A stretch of 41,631 nucleotides of DNA. Origin: Solitalea agri. GTDB lineage: Bacteria; Bacteroidota; Bacteroidia; Sphingobacteriales; Sphingobacteriaceae. Both the position numbers and the translations under genes were made by a program. Where the stretch lies: the NCBI RefSeq assembly GCF_023914155.1, contig NZ_JAMWYS010000040.1:1-41631 (forward strand). Direction: 5' to 3'. Positions 7,672 through 17,125 of the stretch are shown here, in pieces. Position 1 is the stretch's first letter. Each line of letters opens with the position of its first letter. The notes beneath the pieces are model-generated. The model did not search any database and was not told the DNA's origin. It worked only from the letters and a program-made list of their open reading frames with translations.

Positions 7672-8694
7672 TTAAAAACTAACCTTAACACCAACACTAA
7701 AGCCTAAACCTCCAATATTGATATAAGAGCGAAGATCTTCAGCATTTTTTGTTTTATCAAAATTTGGATTGCGTGTTGTGGTTCCTAACACGTATTCGGT
7801 GTTTGAAGAGGTATTTAAGCTGGTTTTATAATCGGTAAATTTTTCACCTTGTTCTAAATTCTCAAATGAAAGGGCAACAGGTTGACCGTTTGTCGGATTT
7901 ACTCCAGTACCACTATAAGCGGTCAATTCTTTGCTTTTACTACTGACAGCAACGTTCCTGTACTCAACTTCTGCATATGCAGCAACTTTTTTGGCAACAG
8001 GATAATTTACACCTAACGCTCCTAAAAAGCCTATTGTTGGACGAGGAACTATTTCCTCTTCACGATGTAAGTTCAAATTGGCAATAGATCCACCTGTGGT
8101 AGCACCATATCGGTCATAAATATCTGTACTGATCTTTAAACGGCCATGAATAGGCACTATCACTCCTACTTTAGTATAAGGTTCAAAACCATTGTTCAAA
8201 GGAAATTTGAATACAACATTAGGAGAAATATCGAAAGCAAAGACTTTACCCGTAGCATCAATGCTTAAGGCTGTGGTTCCTGCCTGAGCTGGGTTAACAC
8301 CATCGGCCAATGTTTTCTTAGCCATCTGATGTTTATCACTATGGAAGAAATGAAGACCAACTTCAAAAGCAAGGTATTTATTAAAACTGTAGCCTGGAGT
8401 AGCATTAAATCGATAACCCTGTCCGAACGAACCCGTAATGGTTTTATCAGTACTTAACACCTCTTTTAAAGTAGTTACACCGTTAATTACTGTTGGGACC
8501 AATGTTCCTGTACTAACCCGTGGCTGTAAACTCCCTACATTGGGAAACTCCACTGGAGTAACCGTAATAAAATAGCTTGCTCCCCCTTTAATATACCATC
8601 CGCGGCCATCTTTAGCTACAACGTCTTTGCTTTGTGCAATAGCTTCGGAATACAATGTTCCTAGCATTAACATTGAAAGTAAAATTTTCTTCAT
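7672..8694 (-). CDS. Outer membrane beta-barrel protein
   Basis: This 340-residue protein starts with a type I signal peptide (MKKILLSMLMLGTLYSEAIAQ, cleavage after about residue 21). The rest is rich in amphipathic strands typical of OmpA-like or OmpW-like barrels (GWYIKGGASYFIT, FNATPGYSFNKYLAFEVGLHF, PYTKVGVIVPIHG, KVAAYAEVEYRNVAV). It ends in a strand with terminal Phe (GGLGFSVGVKVSF), the barrel-assembly signal. No peptidoglycan-binding domain is present, and transport function cannot be inferred. It has its own promoter at 8758-8788. Confidence 0.8.
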   Translation of the reverse strand: MKKILLSMLMLGTLYSEAIAQSKDVVAKDGRGWYIKGGASYFITVTPVEFPNVGSLQPRVSTGTLVPTVINGVTTLKEVLSTDKTITGSFGQGYRFNATPGYSFNKYLAFEVGLHFFHSDKHQMAKKTLADGVNPAQAGTTALSIDATGKVFAFDISPNVVFKFPLNNGFEPYTKVGVIVPIHGRLKISTDIYDRYGATTGGSIANLNLHREEEIVPRPTIGFLGALGVNYPVAKKVAAYAEVEYRNVAVSSKSKELTAYSGTGVNPTNGQPVALSFENLEQGEKFTDYKTSLNTSSNTEYVLGTTTRNPNFDKTKNAEDLRSYINIGGLGFSVGVKVSF

Positions 8695-8757
8695 AATCTG
8701 ATTTAATCGATTTAATTAATTTACTAATAATAAATGAGTTATTATCATTTGGGGTGG

Positions 8758-8788
8758 CAAAATTCGGCCTTTAAGTATTTAAAACAAA
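8758..8788 (-). promoter_or_regulatory. Candidate promoter of the outer membrane protein gene
   Basis: On the minus strand TTTG (8788-8785) is followed after 19 bases by GAATTTTG (8765-8758), one mismatch from TAnnTTTG. This would give a leader of about 58 bases. Confidence 0.5.
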
Positions 8789-8840
8789 TCACCTAAATAA
8801 AATGCATGCATAATACATTGAGGTTCAAAACGAAAAAATT

Positions 8841-8858
8841 AATGAACGATCGTTCATT
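8841..8858. promoter_or_regulatory. Perfect 18-bp palindrome, TetR-operator-like
   Basis: AATGAACGATCGTTCATT is a perfect palindrome between the divergent outer membrane gene and purM. The core TGAACGATCGTTCA resembles operators of TetR-family repressors. No TetR gene is in the window. It lies about 53 bases upstream of the outer membrane promoter and about 115 bases upstream of the purM -7 box, so the regulated gene is uncertain. Confidence 0.5.
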
Positions 8859-8972
8859 CCGGATAAATGCAGAATACACATGGTTATCCTTCTATAAAGC
8901 AAAAGAAGATTGTTTTTTGTGCTCCTGAAAAGAGCATTTAAAAAGGATTCGCAAGTCCTTGATCAAAAATTT

Positions 8973-8980
8973 TATCTTTG
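8973..8980 (+). promoter_or_regulatory. Candidate -7 box of purM (near-leaderless)
   Basis: TATCTTTG matches TAnnTTTG and ends only four bases before the ATG at 8985. With the usual 5-7 base distance to the start of transcription, the mRNA would begin at or next to the start codon. It also argues against the upstream TTG start at 8910. Confidence 0.5.
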
Positions 8981-8984
8981 CGCT

Positions 8985-10166
8985 ATGCAAACAGATGCCC
9001 GCTATAATTTAAGAGGCGTTTCGGCTTCGAAAGAAGACGTACACGCTGCTATTCAAAATATTGATAAAGGTGTTTTTCCTAAAGCATTCTGCAAAATCAT
9101 TCCGGATATAATCGGAGGAAGTGATGAATATTGTAACATCATGCATGCTGATGGTGCAGGTACAAAATCATCACTAGCTTACACTTATTGGAAAGAAACC
9201 GGTGATATAAGTGTTTGGAAAGGCATTGCTCAGGATGCTATCATCATGAATATTGATGATCTGCTGTGCGTAGGTGCTGTCGATAATATTTTGCTTTCTT
9301 CAACCATTGGTCGTAATAAGAACCTGATTCCGGGAGAAGTGATTGCTGCAATTATTAACGGAACCGAAGAGATTTTATCCGAGTTAAGAAATCACGGAAT
9401 AAGCATTTACTCTACTGGTGGCGAAACCGCCGATGTTGGTGATTTGGTCCGCACAATTATTGTTGATTCAACAGTTACATGCCGTATGAAGCGTGAAGAT
9501 GTGATCTCTAATGATCGGATTAAAGCAGGCGATATTATTGTCGGTTTGGCTTCGTACGGAAAAGCAACATATGAAACTGAATATAATGGTGGCATGGGAA
9601 GTAATGGACTAACTTCTGCCCGTCATGATGTTTTCAACAAAACAATAGCACAGAAATATCCTGAAAGTTTCGATCCTCAGGTTCCATCTGATTTAGTTTT
9701 CTCGGGAGGCAAAGGTCTTACTGATAAAGTAGAAGTTCCAGGTTTTGGAACCATCGATGCCGGTAAATTGGTGTTGTCTCCTACCCGTACCTATGCGCCG
9801 GTAATTAAAAAGATTCTGGAGAAATATCGCCATCAGATCAATGGTATGGTGCATTGCAGTGGTGGTGCTCAAACCAAAGTTTTACACTTTATCGATAATT
9901 TGCATATAATTAAAGATAACCTGTTTCCTGTTCCTCCATTGTTTAAATTAATTCATGAACAATCAGGAACCGATTGGAAAGAGATGTACAAAGTTTTCAA
10001 CATGGGACACCGTATGGAACTCTACGTTTCAGAAGAAATTGCTGCAGATATCATCAATATTAGTAAATCATTTAATATCGATGCGCAAATAGTAGGACGT
10101 GTTGAAAGTGCAGATACCAAAAAAGTAACGATCAAATCAGAGTTCGGAGAGTTTATCTACGAATAA
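8985..10166 (+). CDS. purM: Phosphoribosylformylglycinamidine cyclo-ligase (AIR synthetase)
   Basis: This enzyme closes the imidazole ring, turning FGAM plus ATP into AIR, in de novo purine synthesis. The frame opens at a TTG at 8910, but I chose ATG 8985 (393 residues). MQTDARYNLRGVSASKEDVH begins the conserved part, and the length then fits Bacteroidetes PurM. Motifs seen are HADGAGTKSSLAY (substrate loop), DDLLCVGAVDNILLSSTIGRN, STGGETADVGDLVR, GLASYGKATYE and the C-terminal FNMGHRMELYV. The enzyme is an ATP-grasp-unrelated PurM/PurL-fold protein acting in the cytoplasm. No other pur gene is adjacent. Transcription ends at the hairpin at 10187-10217. Confidence 0.93.
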   Translation: MQTDARYNLRGVSASKEDVHAAIQNIDKGVFPKAFCKIIPDIIGGSDEYCNIMHADGAGTKSSLAYTYWKETGDISVWKGIAQDAIIMNIDDLLCVGAVDNILLSSTIGRNKNLIPGEVIAAIINGTEEILSELRNHGISIYSTGGETADVGDLVRTIIVDSTVTCRMKREDVISNDRIKAGDIIVGLASYGKATYETEYNGGMGSNGLTSARHDVFNKTIAQKYPESFDPQVPSDLVFSGGKGLTDKVEVPGFGTIDAGKLVLSPTRTYAPVIKKILEKYRHQINGMVHCSGGAQTKVLHFIDNLHIIKDNLFPVPPLFKLIHEQSGTDWKEMYKVFNMGHRMELYVSEEIAADIINISKSFNIDAQIVGRVESADTKKVTIKSEFGEFIYE

Positions 10167-10186
10167 TCTGTTATAAATGGATAAAG

Positions 10187-10217
10187 GAAAGGCGTTTCGC
10201 AAAACGAAACACCTTTC
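10187..10217. terminator. Terminator between purM and the convergent thioesterase gene
   Basis: GAAAGG-c-GTTTCG pairs with CGAAAC-a-CCTTTC around the loop CAAAA (12 pairs, one internal mismatch), followed by TTGTTT. Near-symmetry allows it to act on both strands. Confidence 0.8.
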
Positions 10218-10250
10218 TTGTTTATTTACAAAATGTCTTCTCTAATCTAT

Positions 10251-10634
10251 TTAACCAACCTTTACCGGCTTTTTATGCTTATCAATGGCAACAAAAGTAA
10301 AAGTACCCGAAATAGCCTTCTCCCTTTGTGTAGAATACATTTGCTCAATATAAATATCAACACTTACTTTTAAGCTCGTATTGCCTATATGGGCCACCTT
10401 CCCTACTAATTCAATGATGGTACCAGCTGGAATTGGTTTTGAGAAATCAATCCGGTCAGAAGAAACTGTTACCATTCTTTTGCGTGCAAAACGAGTAGCT
10501 GTGATAAATGCAACTTCATCCATCAGGTGCATCGCAGTTCCACCAAATAACGTATCATAATGATTAGTGGTATTGGGGAATACAGCCTTAAAAATTCGCG
10601 TTTCTGATTGATTTATCTTTTCTTCTAAACTCAT
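10251..10634 (-). CDS. Acyl-CoA thioesterase, hotdog fold (YciA/ACOT type)
   Basis: This 127-residue single-hotdog protein probably hydrolyses acyl-CoA to free acid and CoA in the cytoplasm. The signature is FPNTTNHYDTLFGGTAMHLMDEVAFITATRF, where the N-x-x-x-x-LFGG-x-x-M-x-x-MDE pattern and Asp39 mark the ACOT/YciA active site. GTFTFVAIDKHKKPV is the final strand. Its start overlaps the end of the CWC protein gene by four bases (ATGA-type coupling), so it is the last gene of a three-gene minus-strand operon downstream of a cobalamin riboswitch. Confidence 0.88.
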   Translation of the reverse strand: MSLEEKINQSETRIFKAVFPNTTNHYDTLFGGTAMHLMDEVAFITATRFARKRMVTVSSDRIDFSKPIPAGTIIELVGKVAHIGNTSLKVSVDIYIEQMYSTQREKAISGTFTFVAIDKHKKPVKVG

Positions 10635-10873
10635 CGGTTTTTTAAAATTGTTTTTATCTGTTCTTTCTTTTCTTTTAATGAACTGTATTTAGCCTCCTGC
10701 TTTAATTCCATTAAGCAATTGCGGCATAAACAGTCGTAAAAATTCGTTGAAATTATTTCCTTTTCTTCGGCTGTAAAACTAATTCCATAACACTGACATT
10801 GGGTTATAGAGCCTGGTTTACATTCAAAAGGTGCTTTGCACCTTGGACAAAACTTATGTTCGTGTGAGGCCAT
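10631..10873 (-). CDS. Small cysteine-rich CWC-family protein
   Basis: This 80-residue protein has eight cysteines: CPRC and C at the N-terminus, CQC in the middle, then CLCRNC. It matches the small cysteine-rich CWC family, whose members probably bind metal; the function is not known. The C-terminal 25 residues are charged and helical (KEKKEQIKTILKN). It overlaps the PAS gene upstream by 20 bases and the thioesterase gene downstream by four, so the three genes are almost certainly co-transcribed and translationally coupled. Confidence 0.7.
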   Translation of the reverse strand: MASHEHKFCPRCKAPFECKPGSITQCQCYGISFTAEEKEIISTNFYDCLCRNCLMELKQEAKYSSLKEKKEQIKTILKNR

Positions 10874-11384
10874 TTACCTGCTTTTCAAAAAGTAAAAAAT
10901 TAACCAACTCATTTTGTTTATTAAAAATAGGGAAGCCTTTTATCTCACAATCATACCTCTCCCCATTTTTCTTGCTGCATGCTACGATCATTATAAACTC
11001 TTTTTTCTGATCCATAGCTGATTTAAATTCTGTGCTTGATTCCCTGTCTATCAATTCCTCTTGAAAGAGCATTAGTTGTCGGCCTAAAACCTCTTCAGTT
11101 AAATAACCCCTCATTCTAAATAAATTATGACTTGCATACACAATTTTCAAACTGGTGTTGGTTACAAGTGTCGCATAGCCTTGTTTACCAAGCATTTCTT
11201 CAAAATCGAAAACGTGTTGCCAATTATTTTTTGAGGCCAATTTCTTTAACTGAACGATATCTTTAATAGTTAGTGAAACATCCCGATAACCATCCATAAA
11301 AATATCCCAAGAATGCAATGGCGAAATTTGCAGTTTAGCTTTATTCCGATTAAGTATTGTGTAATATTCAGTCAAATCGTACAT
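10854..11384 (-). CDS. PAS-domain protein without output domain
   Basis: In this 176-residue protein, residues about 65-175 are one PAS fold: YATLVTNTSLKIVYASHNLFRMRGYLTEEVLGRQLMLFQ, then FKSAMDQKKEFIMIVACSKKNGERYDCEIKGFPIFN and a final strand. The first 60 residues are helical (SLTIKDIVQLKKLASKNNW). There is no kinase, GGDEF or DNA-binding domain, so it must act through a partner, or its ligand is its output. It starts at ATG 11382-11384, about 200 bases downstream of a cobalamin riboswitch on the same strand, and heads the PAS-CWC-thioesterase operon. Confidence 0.75.
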   Translation of the reverse strand: MYDLTEYYTILNRNKAKLQISPLHSWDIFMDGYRDVSLTIKDIVQLKKLASKNNWQHVFDFEEMLGKQGYATLVTNTSLKIVYASHNLFRMRGYLTEEVLGRQLMLFQEELIDRESSTEFKSAMDQKKEFIMIVACSKKNGERYDCEIKGFPIFNKQNELVNFLLFEKQVNGLTRT

Positions 11385-11430
11385 GATCTTAAACTAACTG
11401 TTGATAATAACTACTGAAAAGCAAAAACTA

Positions 11431-11446
11431 TTCAACTAAAGTTGAA
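11431..11446. promoter_or_regulatory. 16-bp palindrome in the PAS operon leader
   Basis: TTCAACTAAAGTTGAA forms a 6-bp stem with a 4-base loop, and on the minus strand it is followed by TAGTTTTTG. It lies between the riboswitch and the PAS start and could be an operator or part of the expression platform. Confidence 0.35.
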
Positions 11447-11518
11447 ATAATAATCCAAAGATCTTCATTACAGTTTTTTAGGATGCTTGCAGTGAGTATT
11501 CGTGAGGTTAAAAAGATA

Positions 11519-11536
11519 TCTCAATTCCTGTTGAGA
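11519..11536 (-). terminator. Weak hairpin with U-run downstream of the riboswitch
   Basis: On the minus strand TCTCAA-CAGGAA-TTGAGA (6-bp stem) is followed by TATCTTTTT. It is the best candidate for a riboswitch-controlled terminator before the PAS gene, although the stem is short and AT-rich. Confidence 0.35.
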
Positions 11537-11582
11537 ATCTTAGTCTGACTACTGCTTCATACCGCGAAAGCATTGGTCTTAC

Positions 11583-11757
11583 ATAGTGAGGCAAGTATCC
11601 TGGCTCGTAACATTGTTATTGTCCTTCTCATCTCTTTATTTAGACAATGGACCTTTTTATTGATAACAATTTTGATGTTACTTACAGTTGCGCGACAGCC
11701 CATGATTTGCACATGGTTCCTTTTTAATCATAACCCAAAGGTTAGCAACCTTACTAT
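11583..11757 (-). ncRNA. Cobalamin riboswitch (aptamer)
   Basis: The minus strand carries the conserved parts of the cobalamin riboswitch in order. The P1 arm ATAGTAAGG (11757-11749) pairs with CCTCACTAT (11591-11583) with one mismatch. Next come AAAGGAACCATGTGCAAAT and the B12 box CATGGGCTGTCGCGCAACTG. A stem TAACAT/ATGTTA follows, then the 3' core GAGCCAGGATACTTGCC. The adenosyl- or methyl-cobalamin preference cannot be told. Known targets are B12 uptake or synthesis genes and B12-independent isozymes. Here the first downstream gene is the PAS protein at 11384, which is unusual. Confidence 0.9.
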
Positions 11758-11796
11758 TGAAAGAAAAATGTAAAGAACTAGGGCTCTAAGATAGTT

Positions 11797-13597
<1,801 letters not shown>

Positions 13598-13618
13598 GAA
13601 TTTATAAGAAACCACTAA

Positions 13619-15403
13619 ATGGATAGAAACACCCTCACCGGTATGATGTTGATTGCTGCCATCCTTTTAGGATGGGGGTATTTTATGAAGCCAAATGAGG
13701 CTGAAGTAAAACAGTATCAGCACCAATCCGATTCGATCAAAAATGCAAAAGCAGGAATTAAGCCTACTCCTGTTGCCGCTAATAAAAGTGTTAACCTTGC
13801 TGATTCTTCAGTAGCTAAAACACAACAATTTATTACGCTTGAAAACGAAAAAATCAAAGTTATCTTATCAAGCAAAGGAGGCCGTGTATATTCCACCGAA
13901 ATCAAAGGTCAGAAAACATTTGACGGCAAACCGGTTGTTTTATTCAATGGTGATGACAATCGCTTTGGCTTTAAACTTCCATTAAATAGTAAAAATGTAA
14001 ATACCAATGATGAGTTCTTTCAACCAGTTGGTTCTTCATTTACTGTAGCAGGAAAAGACTCAAACAGTGTAACCATGCGTTTGGCGTTCTCTCCTACTCA
14101 ATACGTTGATTATGTTTATTCACTTAAAGGTGATAGTTATTTACTTAACTACAGCGTTAAACTAGTAGGTATGAATCAGTTGATTGCTCCCGCTGCTAAA
14201 ACCTTAAACCTTGAGTGGAAAAGCGATCTAAACCAGCAAGAAAAAGATAAAAAGAATGAGTTAAGCTTTACTACCGTTTATTATCAACAGGAAGGTGGAG
14301 ATGTAGACCATCTTTCTGAATCTAAAGACAAAGAAGAAAAGCCAGAAGCCCCACTGAAATGGGTTTCATTTAAACAACACTTTTTCTCTTCAGTATTAAT
14401 TGCTCAGGATAAATTTCAAGGCAGTACTTTAAATACAGTTACTGATTTAACCAAACCGGCTCTTAAAAATTTATCAGCCGATTTAGTGGTTCCTTACACC
14501 GCTAAACCAACTGAAGAGTTAAACTTCAAATTTTATTTCGGCCCTAATCAGTTTAACCAACTTAAAAATGTAGGTTATGATTTAGAAAAAGAAGTGAATT
14601 TAGGTTGGGGACCTTTAGGCTGGATTAACCGTTGGGCGGTAATTCCATTGTTCAATTTTCTTGATAACTTCAACTTAAACTATGGTATCATCATTCTGAT
14701 TTTAACTGTAGTATTAAAATTGGTTTTATTACCAATTACCTACACTTCATACCTCTCTCAGGCTAAAATGAGGGTTTTAAAACCTGAAATGGACGCTATT
14801 AAGGCAAAAGTAGGTGAAGAAGATCAAACCAAATTACAGCAGGAATACATGAAGCTGTACAAACAGGCTGGAGTTAATCCATTGGCCGGTTGTATTCCAT
14901 TATTGCTTCAAATGCCGATATTACTTGCGTTCTTCCGCTTCTTCCCTGCCTCATTTGAATTGCGTCAGCAACCATTCTTATGGATGAATGACCTTTCTAC
15001 TTACGATTCAGTAATTAACTTTGGTGTTAATATTCCGTTCTTAGGCAGTCACTTAAGCTTAATGTGTGTGTTGATGACTATTTCAACATTGATCTATACT
15101 TGGATGAACAACCGTATTTCGGGAGTAACAGGTCAAATGAAATACATCGGTTACGTTATGCCGATTGTATTCCTGGGAGCATTAAACAGTTTCCCTGCAG
15201 GCTTAAACTTTTATTATTTCTGTGCTAACATCATCACTTTCTTGCAACAGTTTATTATCCGCAAGTTTGTGAACGATGATGCTATCCATGCTCAAATTCA
15301 AGAGAATAAAAAGCGCCCTAATGCCAATAAGAAATCAAAATGGCAAATGCGTTTAGAAGAAATGACTAAACAGCAGCAAGCGGCTCAACAACGTAAAAAA
15401 TAA
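13619..15403 (+). CDS. yidC: YidC/Oxa1 membrane protein insertase
   Basis: YidC inserts and folds inner membrane proteins, alone or with SecYEG. The 594-residue protein has the long form seen in Gram-negatives: a first membrane helix (TGMMLIAAILLGWGYFM, residues 7-23), a large periplasmic beta-rich domain (about 50-340) and the conserved core with five more helices. The core starts at NLNYGIIILILTVVLKLVLLPITYTSY; MRVLKPEMDAIKAK, KQAGVNPLAGCIPLLLQMPIL and SFPAGLNFYYFCANIITFLQQF follow. The C-terminal tail is basic and Gln-rich, as expected for ribosome contact. It forms an operon with pyrG and ends at the strong terminator at 15424-15454. Confidence 0.96.
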   Translation: MDRNTLTGMMLIAAILLGWGYFMKPNEAEVKQYQHQSDSIKNAKAGIKPTPVAANKSVNLADSSVAKTQQFITLENEKIKVILSSKGGRVYSTEIKGQKTFDGKPVVLFNGDDNRFGFKLPLNSKNVNTNDEFFQPVGSSFTVAGKDSNSVTMRLAFSPTQYVDYVYSLKGDSYLLNYSVKLVGMNQLIAPAAKTLNLEWKSDLNQQEKDKKNELSFTTVYYQQEGGDVDHLSESKDKEEKPEAPLKWVSFKQHFFSSVLIAQDKFQGSTLNTVTDLTKPALKNLSADLVVPYTAKPTEELNFKFYFGPNQFNQLKNVGYDLEKEVNLGWGPLGWINRWAVIPLFNFLDNFNLNYGIIILILTVVLKLVLLPITYTSYLSQAKMRVLKPEMDAIKAKVGEEDQTKLQQEYMKLYKQAGVNPLAGCIPLLLQMPILLAFFRFFPASFELRQQPFLWMNDLSTYDSVINFGVNIPFLGSHLSLMCVLMTISTLIYTWMNNRISGVTGQMKYIGYVMPIVFLGALNSFPAGLNFYYFCANIITFLQQFIIRKFVNDDAIHAQIQENKKRPNANKKSKWQMRLEEMTKQQQAAQQRKK

Positions 15404-15423
15404 GCTTAATTGCTCTTAAATAG

Positions 15424-15454
15424 AAAACGTCCCGGCAAAACCGGGACGTTTTTT
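15424..15454 (+). terminator. Strong terminator after yidC
   Basis: A perfect 12-bp stem (AAAACGTCCCGG 15424-15435 with 15441-15452), loop CAAAA, is followed by TTTTTG. Confidence 0.92.
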
Positions 15455-15491
15455 GTTATAAAAAATATCTTCTTAATTCTTACAAATAAAA

Positions 15492-15526
15492 AAAGGAGTT
15501 GAAACCTGGGAAGAATCAACTCCTTT
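15492..15526 (-). terminator. Terminator for minus-strand transcripts upstream of the VOC gene
   Basis: AAAGGAGTTGA (15492-15502) pairs perfectly with TCAACTCCTTT (15516-15526). On the minus strand the stem is followed by a run of seven T then ATTTG. It is the first clear minus-strand terminator after the GyrI-like gene (end 16083), so that operon may read antisense through the VOC gene. Confidence 0.65.
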
Positions 15527-15732
15527 AATTTAACCTAAACCAAAAGAAAAAGAATAATGGAAGGAATATAAAATATAACTTATACTCTTTTTCCTACAGC
15601 TAAGGTAGATTAATCATTTGAATTAGCAAAATCTTTTTTAATCCAAAAAGACAACCTTTTGTATGTCAATAAAATAACTAATTCACTTAAATTTTAATAT
15701 TATAGCCTTAAAAATCTTTAAAACTTGATATT

Positions 15733-16086
15733 ATGACCTACAAAGCAAAATATTTGAGCCCAATGGTTCATTCCTTTGATTTAAAAGAAACTGTGGAGTT
15801 CATGATTAACTGCTTAAATTTTAGTAGCTATAGAAATGATGAGAGCTATGTGATCTTATACAATGAACAATTAACCCTTCATATAAAAAAGGCATGGAAT
15901 GATCAGTATCGTTCTGAAATTTATCTTGAAGTTGACAATACTGATCTGCTTTGGAATGAAATAAAAGATAAACTGGATGGAATTGAAACCCGACCTCCAT
16001 CTGACCGGGAATATAGTATGCGTGAATTTCACCTGGTAATTCCCGCCACCAACACATTATTATTTGTTGGGAGTGAAATTGCTTAG
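15733..16086 (+). CDS. VOC/glyoxalase-like small protein
   Basis: This 117-residue protein shows the paired beta-alpha-beta-beta-beta layout of the vicinal-oxygen-chelate superfamily: LSPMVHSFDLKETVEFMINCLNFSSYR at the start, YVILYNEQLTLHIKK, then EIYLEVDNTDLLWNEIKDKL and a final YSMREFHLVIPATNTLLFVG. The metal ligands of true glyoxalases are not all obvious, so it may be a binding protein (bleomycin-resistance-like). Its stop overlaps the stop of the convergent GyrI-like gene by four bases. No strong promoter match is seen. Confidence 0.6.
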   Translation: MTYKAKYLSPMVHSFDLKETVEFMINCLNFSSYRNDESYVILYNEQLTLHIKKAWNDQYRSEIYLEVDNTDLLWNEIKDKLDGIETRPPSDREYSMREFHLVIPATNTLLFVGSEIA

Positions 16087-16574
16087 TCCTTCTTTTTAGC
16101 TTTTATCGGAATCCATATTTCTTCTTCGGATTCAGGGTCTTCATTTTTATATTTTTCGCCAAGAACTTCAAAATGAGGTCTGTTGTCTAGTGTATAACCG
16201 GATTGTGGCAACCATACGCCAAAAATATATTGAAAAGTTTTTGCACCCGTACTTGCAGCTCCTTTATGTAAAAACACAGCATATAAGCCTTCTTCCAATA
16301 GGAATGTTTCCATACCATCCGGTACCTGATTAAAATCAGTAACCTCAACAGCAGCCCACTTTTCAAAAATTGCACCCGGATTAAAGTTTTCGAAACTGTA
16401 AGAAGCATTGTAAACTTGCATCGAAATCAGGTCGTTATTAATTGCCGTGGATATTTCTTTGCGTTTTTGCATAAAACTACGCCATAGCTCTCCTGTCCTG
16501 TTTTCAATTAAAGACATGCTAAGGTGTTTACCTATTAATCTTTTAGTCGGGATAGACTGAATTCTTATTAACAT
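16083..16574 (-). CDS. GyrI-like effector-binding domain protein
   Basis: This 163-residue stand-alone AraC effector-binding (GyrI/BmrR-C-like) domain shows the N-terminal strand IQSIPTKRLIGKHLSMSL, SMQVYNASYSF, the strand KWAAVEVTDFNQVPDGMETFLLEEGLYAVFLHKG and the final HFEVLGEKYKNEDPESEEEIWIPIK, with the E-E-x-W-I-P-I ending typical of the family. Such proteins bind small hydrophobic ligands. No DNA-binding domain is present. It is the last gene of a five-gene minus-strand operon, 15 bases after the L,D-transpeptidase gene. Confidence 0.8.
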   Translation of the reverse strand: MLIRIQSIPTKRLIGKHLSMSLIENRTGELWRSFMQKRKEISTAINNDLISMQVYNASYSFENFNPGAIFEKWAAVEVTDFNQVPDGMETFLLEEGLYAVFLHKGAASTGAKTFQYIFGVWLPQSGYTLDNRPHFEVLGEKYKNEDPESEEEIWIPIKAKKKD

Positions 16575-16589
16575 ATTATATAAAATTCT

Positions 16590-17111
16590 TTATGGCTTAA
16601 TCTCAATCGGCGTTCCGACAGCAACATGGGAATACAATTCTTCAATTTCCTTGTTTGTTAAAGCTATACAGCCCCAAGTCCAATTGTACCAACGTTGAAA
16701 CTTATCAATAAAACCCAGCCCATTCTTTAAACCATGAATTTTAACATCGCCTCCTGCCGGTTTTCCCAGCTTTTTTGCTAAAGCCAGGTCTTTTTTATCG
16801 GGATATGAAATTCCTAAATTCTTATAATAGCCACTATTCGCATTTTTATCATTGATAAAATACAAGCCTTCCGGAGTTTTCATATCACCCTCATATTGTT
16901 TGGCGCCTTCAGGTTCTCGTCCTAAAGAGATAGCATAGGTTTTAACCAAGCGATTATTTGAAAAAGCCATCAGCTTTCTTTCCGATTTAATAACCACTAA
17001 TTTATCAATATTGGTTTTGAGAGGAAGTTTGCTTTCGGGATAGAAATAATAAATCAGCAACCCAGTAAGCAATAGAGAAAAGGCAATAAATAAACGTTTT
17101 TTTAATGGCAT
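16590..17111 (-). CDS. L,D-transpeptidase (YkuD/ErfK family)
   Basis: This 173-residue protein is anchored by one N-terminal membrane helix (LFIAFSLLLTGLLIYYFY, about 7-24), with the catalytic domain in the periplasm. The YkuD domain is complete: LVVIKSERKLMAFSNNRLVKTYAISLG, then GDMKTPEGLYFINDKN, the His motif DVKIHGLKNG and the catalytic WGCIALTNKEIEELY with Cys148. The family makes 3-3 cross-links in peptidoglycan or attaches proteins to it. The gene lies 14 bases from the DUF1801 gene and 15 from the GyrI-like gene. Confidence 0.9.
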   Translation of the reverse strand: MPLKKRLFIAFSLLLTGLLIYYFYPESKLPLKTNIDKLVVIKSERKLMAFSNNRLVKTYAISLGREPEGAKQYEGDMKTPEGLYFINDKNANSGYYKNLGISYPDKKDLALAKKLGKPAGGDVKIHGLKNGLGFIDKFQRWYNWTWGCIALTNKEIEELYSHVAVGTPIEIKP

Positions 17112-17125
17112 GATCTCCTGATTTT

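Noticed and set aside
8910-8984. 25-residue extension of PurM from TTG
   Set aside because: It has no family counterpart, and a TAnnTTTG box lies just before ATG 8985.
11573-11773. 66-residue plus-strand frame, hydrophobic
   Set aside because: It is the complement of the cobalamin riboswitch on the minus strand; the conserved RNA motifs explain the sequence.
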